From: Kitasatospora acidiphila | GTDB taxonomy: Bacteria > Actinomycetota > Actinomycetes > Streptomycetales > Streptomycetaceae | Direction: 5' to 3' | Assembly: GCF_006636205.1 (NCBI RefSeq) | Contig: NZ_VIGB01000003.1 | Coordinates: forward strand, 6,636,501-6,700,500 | DNA length: 64,000 nucleotides | Shown: piece after piece, positions 44,962 to 53,513 of the stretch | How positions within the stretch are numbered: the first letter of the stretch is position 1 | How the letters are laid out: every line of letters begins with the position of its first letter | The notes under the pieces: generated by a model | The model's database searches: none | The model's input: only the letters and a program-made list of their open reading frames with translations | What the model was told of the DNA's origin: nothing | Program-made: the position numbers and the translations under genes

Positions 44962-45124
44962 CGGTCGTTCCCCCAGTCGAAGGTGCCAGCAGGCCAAGGA
45001 ACTTGACCTGGAACGCCCGGCGGCAGCCGGCGCACTCCCAGGCACCGTGCCCGCCCTCGGCGGACGGGCGCAGGTCCTCGTCCCCGCAGTAGGGGCAGTA
45101 GAACGGCGCGGCTCGCTCGCTCAT
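44954..45124 (-). CDS. Small zinc-ribbon protein of the sulfur operon
   Basis: 56 residues with two CxxC knuckles: YCPYCGDEDLRP and WECAGCRRAFQVKFLGL, a rubredoxin- or zinc-ribbon-like fold. It stands between sir and cysH and overlaps the cysH start by eight bases. I have seen such a gene in the same place in other streptomycetes. A role as a metal or electron carrier for Sir or CysH is only a guess. Confidence 0.82.
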   Translation of the reverse strand: MSERAAPFYCPYCGDEDLRPSAEGGHGAWECAGCRRAFQVKFLGLLAPSTGGTTDD

Positions 45125-45174
45125 GCGGCCGCCTCGCAGAGCTCGGCGGTCGCTTCGCGAGACACGCACCTCTT

Positions 45175-45230
45175 AATGGCTCTCCCCCAGCCTTCGGCCG
45201 GGGGGACCCCCATGCTTCGCTCGCTCACGA
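45175..45230. repeat. Streptomycete intergenic hairpin repeat at the sir stop codon
   Basis: Read on the minus strand: GTGAGCGAGCGAAGCATGGG, then GGTCCCCCCGG, an inner CCGAAGG turn, and CTGGGGGAGAGCC. The element includes the sir stop codon and forms a G/C-rich hairpin. Very similar sequences at stop codons are scattered through Streptomyces genomes (from memory). It could stabilise the upstream mRNA or lower expression of the downstream genes. Confidence 0.65.
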
Positions 45231-46943
45231 CAGCTGCTCCTCGCCGGCCCGGGCCGCCCACTGGGCGAACCGCTCGCCGTCCGCGCGGTCGGCCTGGAAG
45301 CGGGTCAGCAGCCGCTCGATGTAGTCCGCCAGGCCGTCCTTGGTCACTTTGAGCCCGCGCACCTTGCGGCCGAACCCGGCCTCCAGGCCGAGCGCGCCGC
45401 CGAGGTGCACCTGGTAGCCCTCGACCTGGTTGCCGTGCTCGTCGGTGACCAACTGGCCCTTGAGGCCGATGTCGCCGACCTGGATCCGGGCGCAGGAGTT
45501 CGGGCAGCCGTTGATGTTGATGGACAGCGGCTCGTCGAAGTCCGGCAGCCGGGACTCCAGTTCGTCGATCAGGGTGCGCCCGCGCTCCTTGGTCTCGACG
45601 ATGGCGAGCTTGCAGTACTCCAGGCCGGTGCAGGCCATGGTGCCGCGCCGGAACGGGGACGGGCTGACCCGCAGGTCCAGCGCCTCCAGACCGGCCACCA
45701 GCGCGTCGATCCGGTCCTCGGGCACGTCGAGCACCAGCATCTTCTGCTCGGCGGTGGTGCGCAGCCGGTCGGAGCCGTGCGCGGCGGCCAGTTCGGCGAC
45801 CTTGCCGAGCAGCGCGCCGTCCATCCGGCCGACCCGGGGGGCGAAGCCGACGTAGTACCGGCCGTCGTTCTGCCGGTGCACGCCGACGTGGTCGCGCCAC
45901 ACGCCGGCGGGCTGCTCGGGCGCCGGGCCGTCGACCAGCTGGTACTTGAGGTACTCGTCCTCCAGCACCTGGCGGAACTTGGCCGCGCCCCAGTCGGCGA
46001 CCAGGAACTTCAGCCGGGCCCGGTTGCGCAGCCGGCGGTAGCCGTAGTCGCGGAAGATGCCGATCACGCCGCCGAAGACGTCCGGCACCTCGTCCAGTGG
46101 GACCCAGGCGCCCAGCCGCACGCCCAACTTGGGGTTGGTGGACAGGCCGCCGCCGACCCAGAGGTCGAAGCCCGGGCCGTGTTCGGGGTGGACCACGCCG
46201 ACGAACGCCACGTCGTTGATCTCGTGCGCCACGTCCAGCAGCGGGGAGCCGGAGACCGCGCTCTTGAACTTGCGCGGCAGGTTGGAGAAGGCCGGGTTGC
46301 CGATGAAGCGGCGCTGGATCTCCTCGATGGCGGGCGTGCCGTCGATGATCTCGTCCGCGGCGATGCCGGCCACCGGGGAGCCGAGGATGACCCGCGGGGT
46401 GTCGCCGCACGCCTCGGTGGTGGACAGGCCGACGGCCTCCAGCTTCTGCCAGATCGCGGGCACGTCCTCGATCCGGATCCAGTGGAACTGGATGTTCTGG
46501 CGGTCGGTCAGGTCGGCGGTGCCGCGCGCGTACTGCTGCGAGACCTCGGCGATCGCGTTCAGCTGGGCCACCGTCAGCCGGCCGCCGTCGATCCGGACCC
46601 GGAGCATGAAGTACTCGGCGTCCAGCTCGTGCGGGTCGAGGATGGCGGTCTTGCCGCCGTCGATGCCCTCCTTGCGCTGGGTGTACAGGCCCCACCAGCG
46701 CATCCGGCCGCGCAGGTCGGACGGGTCGATCGAGTCGAAGCCGCGGTGCGCGTAGATCGTCTCAATGCGTGTCCGCACATTGAGACCGTCGTCGTCCTTC
46801 TTGAACTGCTCATTGGCGTTCAGCGGGGTGTGGTGACCCATGCCCCACTGGCCCTCGCCGCGATGCCGGGTCACCTTGCGGGCGGCGCGCGGCGCCGGTT
46901 CGCTCGCGGGCTGGGCCTCGACCGAGTCGGAAGTGGTGGCCAT
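45225..46943 (-). CDS. sir: Ferredoxin-type sulfite reductase (NirA/Sir family)
   Basis: 572 residues. Siroheme/[4Fe-4S] enzyme reducing sulfite to sulfide. The cluster and siroheme cysteines are in CTGLEYCKLA and NGCPNSCARIQ. The Tyr-Cys pair LEYC matches the cross-linked pair of Mycobacterium NirA, which is a sulfite and not a nitrite reductase. Substrate-binding Arg/Lys clusters (RFIGNPAFSNLPRKFKSA) are also present. ATG 46943 has GAAGGAC six bases upstream. It is the first enzyme gene of the operon, 200 bases after a Cys-codon leader peptide. Confidence 0.95.
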   Translation of the reverse strand: MATTSDSVEAQPASEPAPRAARKVTRHRGEGQWGMGHHTPLNANEQFKKDDDGLNVRTRIETIYAHRGFDSIDPSDLRGRMRWWGLYTQRKEGIDGGKTAILDPHELDAEYFMLRVRIDGGRLTVAQLNAIAEVSQQYARGTADLTDRQNIQFHWIRIEDVPAIWQKLEAVGLSTTEACGDTPRVILGSPVAGIAADEIIDGTPAIEEIQRRFIGNPAFSNLPRKFKSAVSGSPLLDVAHEINDVAFVGVVHPEHGPGFDLWVGGGLSTNPKLGVRLGAWVPLDEVPDVFGGVIGIFRDYGYRRLRNRARLKFLVADWGAAKFRQVLEDEYLKYQLVDGPAPEQPAGVWRDHVGVHRQNDGRYYVGFAPRVGRMDGALLGKVAELAAAHGSDRLRTTAEQKMLVLDVPEDRIDALVAGLEALDLRVSPSPFRRGTMACTGLEYCKLAIVETKERGRTLIDELESRLPDFDEPLSININGCPNSCARIQVGDIGLKGQLVTDEHGNQVEGYQVHLGGALGLEAGFGRKVRGLKVTKDGLADYIERLLTRFQADRADGERFAQWAARAGEEQLS

Positions 46944-47145
46944 GTGAACGTCCTTCGGGCAGCAGGCTGATGATCCGATGGCTGCCGGTACTCACGGCTC
47001 CGACCTGCGGCGACCAGCGCATACCCGCAGGTGGGCGGGTATCCGGGGCGGCGATCGGGAGCCCTGGGCGCCGGGCGTGACCACGGGCGGCTGGGCTGGC
47101 GGCGCGGTGGCGCCGGTGCGGTGCTGGCGGGCTTGGGTCGTGCTC

Positions 47146-47229
47146 TCAGATCACCGGACAGATGGCGCTGGACACGCGAAGGAGATCGACGTGGAGTCGA
47201 CCGACCAAGGTGGTTCCGGCGCTGGGCAT
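47146..47229 (-). CDS. Leader peptide with HVDLLRVSSAIC motif (cysteine attenuation) upstream of sir
   Basis: 27 codons, ATG 47229 to TGA 47146-47148: MPSAGTTLVGRL then HVDLLRVSSAICPVI. The R-x-HVDLLRVSSAIC end is the pattern of the putative leader peptides that precede cysteine/sulfur genes in streptomycetes. A Cys codon near the end lets ribosome stalling report cysteine-tRNA supply. It lies about 200 bases upstream of sir on the same strand. The gap is GC-rich and could fold into alternative hairpins. Confidence 0.8.
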   Translation of the reverse strand: MPSAGTTLVGRLHVDLLRVSSAICPVI

Positions 47230-47429
47230 GGCAAGAGACTCGCATGCCGAACTATCCCCGGTCCACCACCATCCATTATCTGGACTCAAGTGTTCCGAAT
47301 AGCGGGACGAGTACCCATCTGCCCAGGCAGCGGCGGGTGCCGGGGCGGTCCCGGCGGCGCGAGGGCCGCCGGAGGGGCGGGGGGTGCGGCTGGGGGCGTG
47401 CGTTTGGACCCGCCCGATACCTTAGGGGT

Positions 47430-49000
47430 GTGCAGTCACCAGGTGAGATCAGCAAAACGGCCGCCGAACGGCCCACCCGGCGCAGGGGCAGGGGCGGCCG
47501 CCGAGCCGCCCGCCGGTCGACCTGGCGGGCGACCGTCTGGGCGCTGATCAAGGACACCACCAACACCTGCGTCGAGTACCGGGTGACCGGGCTCGCCGCC
47601 GAGGCGGCGTTCTTCACCCTGCTGTCGATCCCGCCGCTGCTGCTCTGCCTGGCCGGCACCCTCGGCTACCTCGACGACCTGCTCGGCGCCGGCACCATCC
47701 AGAAGCTCCAGGCGGACATCCTCTCGGCCGCCGGGACCGTGCTGTCGCAGTCCTCGATCCACCAGACCGTGCAGCCGCTGCTGAACAGCGTCTTCGCCAA
47801 CGGCCGGCCCGACCTGATCTCGATCGGCTTCCTGTTCTCGCTCTGGTCCGGCTCCCGCGCGCTCTACATCTTCATCGACACCATCACCGTGATGTACGGG
47901 CTGGACGGCAAGCGCGGCATCGTCAAGACCCGGGCGATGTCACTCGGCCTCTACATGGGCGCGCTGGTGATCGGCTCGCTGGTGCTGCCGCTGCTGGTCG
48001 CCGGCCCCGGCCTGGTGGTGAACGCGGTGCCCGGCATCGCGGGCGCGGTCAGCGCGCTCTACTGGCCGGTCGCGATCCTGCTGCTGATCGTCTTCCTCAC
48101 CACGCTCTACCACCTGGCCGTGCCCGTCAGGACGCCCTGGCGCGAGGACATCCCCGGCGCGCTGGTGGCGCTCGGCGTGCTGGTGATCTGCAGCCTGGTG
48201 CTGCGGCTCTACCTGGTGCACTCGGTCGAGGGGCCGAGCGTCTACGGCTCACTGGCGGCGCCGATCGCCGTGCTGCTGTGGATCTTCGTGGTCGCGATCG
48301 CGGTGCTGATCGGCGCCGCGATGAACGCCGCGATCGACCGCCGGTGGCCCACCGTGGAGACCGCCGACGCCCGCGCCGAGCACGACCGGGCCGCCGAGCA
48401 GGCCGCCGCCGCCCTGGTCCGCGAGGCCGGTGCCCGGCGGGCTGCCGAGCGGGCCGAGCTGGCCCGGGTGCTCGGGCTGGCCGACGGCTACGAGGACGGC
48501 GAAGGGGACGCCGACGAGGACGAGGGCGACGACGAGGTGCCCAGCGAGTACCCCGAGCGCTGGGCCGACATGTTGGCGCCGACCAACGTCCGCGGCCGCC
48601 TGCTCGCCGGCTCCAAGCGCCGCCGCACACCGCCGCCGCCCCCCGACAGTGACCGCCCGAGCCCGGTGGCCCCGGCTGCGCCGCCGCGGCCGGTGCACCC
48701 GCCGCAGCAGCAGCCCCAGCCGCCGCAGCACCGGGTGCACGGTGCGGCCGGCACCGCGATGCCCGGACCGGCGGCGCCCGGGCCCTCGTCCGTCCCGCCG
48801 GCCGGTCCCGCGCCCGCCGGTGCGCAGGGTGCCCCCGCCCGGCCGTGCCGGCCGCACCCGTCCAGGGCGGCACCGGGGAGCCGGTGGTGGAGCGGCCGGA
48901 GCAGCCCTGGGGGTCGGACGGCCGGTTCCCCGGCGAGCGCGGGCCGGTGGACTCGGCGCTGCCCGGGTACCCGCCGCGGCCGCCGTGGGAGGGGCACTGA
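47430..49000 (+). CDS. YihY/BrkB-family membrane protein (apparent frameshift near the end)
   Basis: About 523 residues when repaired. GTG 47430 lies a few bases after GATACCTTAGGG without a ribosome site, so a leaderless start is likely. A basic N-terminus is followed by six membrane helices with the BrkB pattern (VTGLAAEAAFFTLLSIPPLL, LYHLAVPVRTPWREDIPGAL, GSLAAPIAVLLWIFVVAIAV), then a long acidic and Pro-rich tail. Near 48832-48836 (CCCCC) the frame breaks; the other frame ends RPEQPWGSDGRFPGERGPVD and PPRPPWEGH at 49000, clearly the real C-terminus. One extra C restores it. Function: envelope protein of unknown role, not an RNase despite old names. Confidence 0.85.
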
Positions 49001-49129
49001 GACGCGCTGCGGGGTGGCCCGGGAAAGCCGAGCGCAGTGCGGGGTGGCCCGGCTGGGCGCGGTGCCAGGTGTCCTCGGAAAAATCGGATGCGTTCGCGCG
49101 GCGCGTGCTCTAAGCTGCCGTCCGCAAGC

Positions 49130-49148
49130 GATCACCGTACAGGTGATC
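49130..49148. promoter_or_regulatory. Perfect inverted repeat upstream of the rsgA leader ORF
   Basis: GATCACC-GTACA-GGTGATC, seven perfect pairs around five bases, 52 bases before the leader ATG. It could be a dimeric operator or an mRNA hairpin. Confidence 0.55.
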
Positions 49149-49199
49149 CACCGTCAGGGCCGGTCCTCGGTCCGGGAGCAGAAACAGGAGGTGGGCCCG

Positions 49200-49274
49200 A
49201 TGGCTGTCACCGCGTTCGCCGCTGCCCAGCGCAGCACTCGCCTTCACCTCCACCTCCTCCCGGTTGCCGGCTGA
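49200..49274 (+). CDS. Short ORF, possible leader peptide upstream of rsgA
   Basis: 24 residues, ATG 49200 with CAGGAGGTGGGCC upstream, a strong ribosome site. The product is MAVTAFAAAQRSTRLHLHLL then PVAG. The end resembles the RLHxDLLRVA pattern of streptomycete leader peptides but has no Cys; two His and several Leu codons stand out instead. It stops 48 bases before rsgA. Good ribosome site and position support translation; regulation is inference. Confidence 0.55.
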   Translation: MAVTAFAAAQRSTRLHLHLLPVAG

Positions 49275-49321
49275 CGATCGCTCAGCCCCCGGGAATCTCA
49301 GCTCCCGAAGGGCTCACCGCG

Positions 49322-50461
49322 TTGTTCAACGCACTCTCCACTTCTGCACGTTCCACTTCTGCACGTTCCACCTCTGAAGACCTGCTCGCCGCCTACGGCT
49401 GGACCGACCGGCTGACCGAGCAGTTCGCCCCACTCGCCGACGCCGGCCTGGTCGCCGGCCGGCTGGCCCGGGTCGACCGCGGCCAGGCCGATGTGGTGAT
49501 CGCCGACCCCGAGACCGGCGCCCTCACCACCGTGCGCGCCGACACCCGACCGGTCAGCGGCGGCGAGACCATCGACAACCCGTGCACCGGCGACTGGGTG
49601 GCCGTCGACCCGCACGCCGAACCGATGGCCACCCTCGCCGCCCTGCTGCCGCGCAGCACCGCGATCGTCCGCAAGGGCGCCGGCAAGAGCTCCGACGGCC
49701 AGGTGCTCGCCGCCAACGTCGACACCGTGGTGATCGCCGTCTCGCTCGCCACCGAGCCCGACCTCGGCCGCGTCGAGCGGTTCCTCGCCCTCGCCTACGA
49801 GAGCGGCGCCCAACCGCTGATCGTGCTCACCAAGGCCGACCTGGTCGACGACGCCGAGTACATCCGGGCGGACGTCGAGCAGGTCGCCCCCGGCGCCACC
49901 GTGCTGGTGGTCAGCGCCGAGACCGGCGACGGCCTCGATGTGCTGCGCGCCTGCCTGGGCGGCACCGCCGCGCTGATCGGCCAGTCCGGCGCCGGCAAGT
50001 CCACCCTGACCAACGCGCTGCTGGGCAGCGAGGTGATGACCGTCCAGCAGACCCGCGACAGCGACAACAAGGGCCGCCACACCACGACCACCCGCGAGAT
50101 GTTCCCGCTGCCCGGCGGCGGCGTGCTGATCGACACCCCCGGTCTGCGCGGCGTCGGCCTCTACGGCGGCGAAGGCCTCCAGCAGGCGTTCGCCGAGATC
50201 GAGGAGCTGGCCGAGACCTGCCGGTTCCCGGACTGCTCGCACCACAGCGAGCCCGGCTGCGCCGTCCGGGCGGCGCTCGAGGACGGCACGCTGGCGCACC
50301 GCCGCTGGGACAGCTACCTCAAGCTGCAGCGCGAGAACGAGTGGATCGCGTCCCGCAGCGACGCACGGCTGGCCGCCGAGCGGGAGCGCGTCTGGAAGAC
50401 GCGCTCCAAGAACGCCCGGGGCAACATCCGCCCCTGGCACGGCAGCCGCGCGCCGAAGTAG
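49322..50461 (+). CDS. rsgA: Ribosome small subunit-dependent GTPase RsgA
   Basis: 379 residues from TTG 49322, which has GAAGGG nine bases upstream (start uncertain). Circularly permuted GTPase: OB-fold first, then G4 VLTKADLVDD, G1 GQSGAGKST, G2 region GRHTTTT, G3 DTPGLRG, and the C-terminal zinc knuckle CRFPDCSHHSEPGC. It checks late assembly of the 30S subunit. The first 20 residues contain a repeated STSAR coded by a 15-base repeat, absent in usual RsgA. Confidence 0.94.
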   Translation: MFNALSTSARSTSARSTSEDLLAAYGWTDRLTEQFAPLADAGLVAGRLARVDRGQADVVIADPETGALTTVRADTRPVSGGETIDNPCTGDWVAVDPHAEPMATLAALLPRSTAIVRKGAGKSSDGQVLAANVDTVVIAVSLATEPDLGRVERFLALAYESGAQPLIVLTKADLVDDAEYIRADVEQVAPGATVLVVSAETGDGLDVLRACLGGTAALIGQSGAGKSTLTNALLGSEVMTVQQTRDSDNKGRHTTTTREMFPLPGGGVLIDTPGLRGVGLYGGEGLQQAFAEIEELAETCRFPDCSHHSEPGCAVRAALEDGTLAHRRWDSYLKLQRENEWIASRSDARLAAERERVWKTRSKNARGNIRPWHGSRAPK

Positions 50462-50505
50462 GGCCTCGGCCTGCGCGACCCCGGGCGGGGACGGACCTGA
50501 CGGTG

Positions 50506-52044
50506 ATGTCCGATTCCCGCCAGTCCGGCCCGCCCGGGAGGCGCAGACTGGAGGACGTGATCGACGACGAGACCCGCTACCGGGCAGTGGACAGCAGGGA
50601 CGCCAGGTTCGACGGCGTGTTCTTCACGGCCGTCACCACCACCGGCATCTACTGCCGCCCGAGCTGCCCCGCAGTCACCCCCAAACGGGTCAACTGCACG
50701 TTCTACCCGACCGCGGCCGCCGCCCAGGGCGCCGGATTCCGGGCCTGCCGCCGCTGCCGGCCCGACTCGGTGCCCGGCTCGCCGGAGTGGAACCACCGCG
50801 CCGACCTGGTCGGCCGCGCGATGCGGCTGATCGGCGACGGAGTGGTGGACCGCGAGGGCGTCGCCGGCCTCGCCACCCGGCTCGGCTACAGCGCCCGCCA
50901 ACTGCAGCGCCAGCTCACCGCGGAGCTCGGCGCCGGGCCGATCGCGCTGGCCCGCGCACAACGGGCCCAGACCGCCCGGCTGTTGCTGCAGACCACCGAA
51001 CTGCCCGTCACCGAGGTCGCGTTCGCGGCCGGCTTCGCGTCCGTGCGGCAGTTCAACGACACCGTCCGCGAGGTGTACGACCGCACACCGAGCGCGCTGC
51101 GCACCGAGAGCGGCACCAGACTCGCCACCACCGCCACCCCCGGCGCGCTCAGCCTGCGCCTCGCCTACCGGGGCGCGATCGACGCCGAGCACCTGATGGA
51201 CTTCCTCGCCCTGCGTGCCGTCCCCGGCGTCGAGGAGGTGGTGGCAGGCAAGCGCGGCATCCGCACCTACCGGCGGACCCTCGCGCTGCCGCACGGCCCG
51301 GGCATCGCCGAGGTCGACTCTCCCGCTGAGAGCGGTTCGGCCGCGCGGGGCTGGCTGGACTGCCGGCTGCGGCTGGCCGACCTGCGCGACCTGACCACCG
51401 CCGTGCACCGGCTGCGCGCGCTCTTCGACCTGGACGCCGACCCGGAGGCGGTCGCCGAGCAACTCGGTGCCGACCCGCTGCTCGGACCGGCCGTGGCCGC
51501 GCGCCCCGGACTGCGCTCGCCCGGCCACGTCGATCCGCATGAACTCGCGGTCCGGGCCGTACTCGGCCAGCAGGTCACCGTCGCCGCCGCCCGCACCCTG
51601 GCCGGCCGGCTCGCCGCCCGCTACGGCACCCCGCTGTCCGAACCGAGCGGCGGCCTGACCGCCCTCTTCCCGACCGCCGCCGCCCTCGCCGAGGCCGACT
51701 CGGCGGACCTGGCGATGCCCACGGCCCGGCAGAACGCGCTGCGCGGCCTGTGCGCCGCACTCGCCGACGGCAGCGTCCGGCTGGACGCCGGCGTGGACCG
51801 CGAGCAGGCGGCCGAGCAACTGCTGGCGCTGCGCGGGATCGGCCCGTGGACGGTCGGCTACCTGCGGATGCGGGCGCTCGGCGACCCGGACGTCTTCCTG
51901 CCCAGCGACATCGGCATCCGCGACGGCCTGCGGCGGCTCGGCGCCGCCTCCGACCCGAAGGCCGCAGCCGAGGCCGCCCGCGCCTGGGCGCCGTGGCGGT
52001 CCTACGCGGTGCACCAGCTGTGGGCGCTGGCGTCGGCGGGCTGA
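50506..52044 (+). CDS. Ada-AlkA fusion: methylphosphotriester sensor/AraC regulator and 3-methyladenine glycosylase
   Basis: 512 residues. Residues ~20-90 are the Ada N-domain with the zinc and methyl-acceptor cysteines (IYCRPSCPA, FRACRRCRPD). An AraC helix-turn-helix pair follows (GVAGLATRLGYSARQLQRQL, VTEVAFAAGFASVRQFNDTV). The C-terminal half is AlkA: N-domain, then the HhH glycosylase ALRGIGPWTVGYLRMRALG with the catalytic Asp in FLPSDIGI. It detects alkylated DNA, activates transcription and excises alkylated bases in one protein. ATG 50506; it follows rsgA by 44 bases. Confidence 0.93.
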   Translation: MSDSRQSGPPGRRRLEDVIDDETRYRAVDSRDARFDGVFFTAVTTTGIYCRPSCPAVTPKRVNCTFYPTAAAAQGAGFRACRRCRPDSVPGSPEWNHRADLVGRAMRLIGDGVVDREGVAGLATRLGYSARQLQRQLTAELGAGPIALARAQRAQTARLLLQTTELPVTEVAFAAGFASVRQFNDTVREVYDRTPSALRTESGTRLATTATPGALSLRLAYRGAIDAEHLMDFLALRAVPGVEEVVAGKRGIRTYRRTLALPHGPGIAEVDSPAESGSAARGWLDCRLRLADLRDLTTAVHRLRALFDLDADPEAVAEQLGADPLLGPAVAARPGLRSPGHVDPHELAVRAVLGQQVTVAAARTLAGRLAARYGTPLSEPSGGLTALFPTAAALAEADSADLAMPTARQNALRGLCAALADGSVRLDAGVDREQAAEQLLALRGIGPWTVGYLRMRALGDPDVFLPSDIGIRDGLRRLGAASDPKAAAEAARAWAPWRSYAVHQLWALASAG

Positions 52045-52084
52045 GCGACAGTCATTGAGCGGGGCAATCAGGGGTGCCGAACCC

Positions 52085-52177
52085 CGTTCCCGGCAACCGA
52101 GTTGGGATCAGGGATCCCGAGTAGCGTTTCCGGTAACCGAGTTGGCCTCAGGGCTCCCGAGTGCCGTTCCCGGCGAG
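52085..52177. repeat. Imperfect 40-bp tandem repeat, ~2.3 copies
   Basis: Copies begin at 52085, 52125 and 52165 (CGTTCCCGG or CGTTTCCGG), each continuing CAACCGAGTTGG-like, TCAGGG-TCCCGAGT. The last partial copy is the 3' end of the minus-strand MarR gene, so the repeat copied that end outward. Confidence 0.8.
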
Positions 52178-52666
52178 CGCCTTGGCGAGCTGCTCCAGGC
52201 CGGGCAGGGCCGCCATCACCGCGTCGTGGTCGGCGGGGGAGAGGGTGGCCAGCGCGGCGGCGATCCGGCGCTCATGGGCGTGCTGCCAATCCGCCAGCTG
52301 CTGGTGACCGGCCGCGGTGAGCGCGATCCGCGCGGTGCGGCGGTCGCCCGGATCGGCCTGCCGGTCGACGAACCCGGCCTCCAGCAGCTTGCCGACCAGC
52401 CCGCTGACCGTGTTCGGCGCCAGCCGCTGGCGGGCCGCCAACTCGCCCACCCGCAGCGGCGCGACCGCCAGCGTCTGCAGCAGCTCCACCTGCGCCATCG
52501 GCAGCGACTCCCACGGGTAGTCGGTGCGGATGCTGCTGCGCAGGGCCCGGCGCAACCGGGTGACCACATCGGTCAGCCGCTGGGCGCGTTCGATCGCGAG
52601 CGCCTCGCCGGGGGTTCCGGCGGAGTCGGGGTCATCGGTGGGTGTGCGGTGGGGCGCGGCTGACAT
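52148..52666 (-). CDS. MarR-family transcriptional regulator
   Basis: 172 residues. Winged helix-turn-helix: MAQVELLQTLAVAPLRVGEL, ARQRLAPNTVSGLVGKLLEA, and wing RQADPGDRRTARIALTAAG. Its target is unknown; it lies downstream of the DUF305 gene, separated by a strong inverted repeat. The C-terminal residues ALAGNGTREP are encoded by the start of a 40-base tandem repeat. Confidence 0.9.
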   Translation of the reverse strand: MSAAPHRTPTDDPDSAGTPGEALAIERAQRLTDVVTRLRRALRSSIRTDYPWESLPMAQVELLQTLAVAPLRVGELAARQRLAPNTVSGLVGKLLEAGFVDRQADPGDRRTARIALTAAGHQQLADWQHAHERRIAAALATLSPADHDAVMAALPGLEQLAKALAGNGTREP

Positions 52667-52689
52667 GGCCGACAGCGTATCCCGGGAAC

Positions 52690-52732
52690 AGACGGGGTCT
52701 CAGTCGGCGTTCCGCCAGCTGAGACCCCGTCT
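52690..52732. terminator. Inverted repeat between DUF305 and marR genes
   Basis: Arms AGACGGGGTCTCAG and CTGAGACCCCGTCT (14 perfect pairs) around a 15-base loop. It probably ends the DUF3105-DUF305 transcript, but could also serve as an operator for the MarR gene that starts 24 bases away. Confidence 0.75.
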
Positions 52733-52746
52733 CACGATCGCCGTCC

Positions 52747-52795
52747 GGTGATCACGTATCGGCTGATCACATGTTGGGTGATCACATGTTGGTCG
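52747..52795. repeat. 15-bp tandem repeat with TGATCAC core at the DUF305 3' end
   Basis: Three units: TGATCACGTATCGGC, TGATCACATGTTGGG, TGATCACATGTTGGT. The last unit includes the DUF305 stop codon and its Thr-Asn-Met end. Confidence 0.7.
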
Positions 52796-53513
52796 AGTCC
52801 GGGAGCGGCTTGGCCCCGCGCGCGGCCAGCATGTCCGTCATCAGCTGGATCTCCGAGCTCTGCGCCGTCACCATGGACTGCGCCAGCCGCTTCTCAGCCG
52901 CGTTCTGCGCCACGTCCACATAGCCCTGGGCCATCTCGACCCCGCCCCTGTGGTGCTGGATCATCAGCTGCAGGAAGAGGACCTCCGCGTCCTTGCCGCT
53001 GAGCGAACGCAGCTGGTCCATCTGGGCGTTGGTGGCCATGCCGGGCATCAGCGAGCCGTCGTGCGCCTGGTAGCTCATCGGCATCTTCATCCAGGACATC
53101 GGCTGGGCTGCCGAGTTCTGGGTCAGACCCCACTGGTCCAGCCAACCCATCATCATGCCGCGCTGGTTGGCCTGGGTGTTGATGATGTCGAACGCGAAGT
53201 TGCGCACCTCGTCGTTACTGGTGCGGTCCCGGACGATGAACGACAGGTCGATCGCCTGCTGGTGGTGCGTCGCCATGTCGCGGGCGAAGCCGGCCTCGGG
53301 CGAGTCCGTGGCCGGGGCGGACGCCACCGTGCCGGAGGCCGTGGAGCCGCCCGCCACCAGGGCCGGCACACCGAGGCAGAGCGCGACCGTCGCCGCCAGC
53401 GCGGCCGGCCACCAGAGCGTGCGGCGCCGCTTGACCGGCGCCGCCGCCGGCTCCTCGACGGACGCGTCGAGCTCCGCGAGCCCCTCGGGCGTCAGGCCGT
53501 CGCCGTCGCTCAT
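52782..53513 (-). CDS. DUF305 (ferritin-like) membrane-anchored protein
   Basis: 243 residues with one N-terminal membrane anchor (WWPAALAATVALCLGVPALV). The extracellular domain has the two DUF305 halves with metal-binding His/Met: ARDMATHHQQAIDLS and QLMIQHHRGGVEMAQGYVD, plus a Met-rich segment (SWMKMPMSYQAHDGSLMPGM). Such proteins are linked to copper handling. ATG 53513 overlaps the upstream DUF3105 stop (TGATG). Confidence 0.9.
   Translation of the reverse strand: MSDGDGLTPEGLAELDASVEEPAAAPVKRRRTLWWPAALAATVALCLGVPALVAGGSTASGTVASAPATDSPEAGFARDMATHHQQAIDLSFIVRDRTSNDEVRNFAFDIINTQANQRGMMMGWLDQWGLTQNSAAQPMSWMKMPMSYQAHDGSLMPGMATNAQMDQLRSLSGKDAEVLFLQLMIQHHRGGVEMAQGYVDVAQNAAEKRLAQSMVTAQSSEIQLMTDMLAARGAKPLPDSTNM

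Noticed and set aside
49200..49274. Cysteine attenuator upstream of rsgA
   Set aside because: The peptide resembles the leader family but contains no Cys codon and the downstream gene is not a sulfur gene; kept only as a possible leader of unknown signal.
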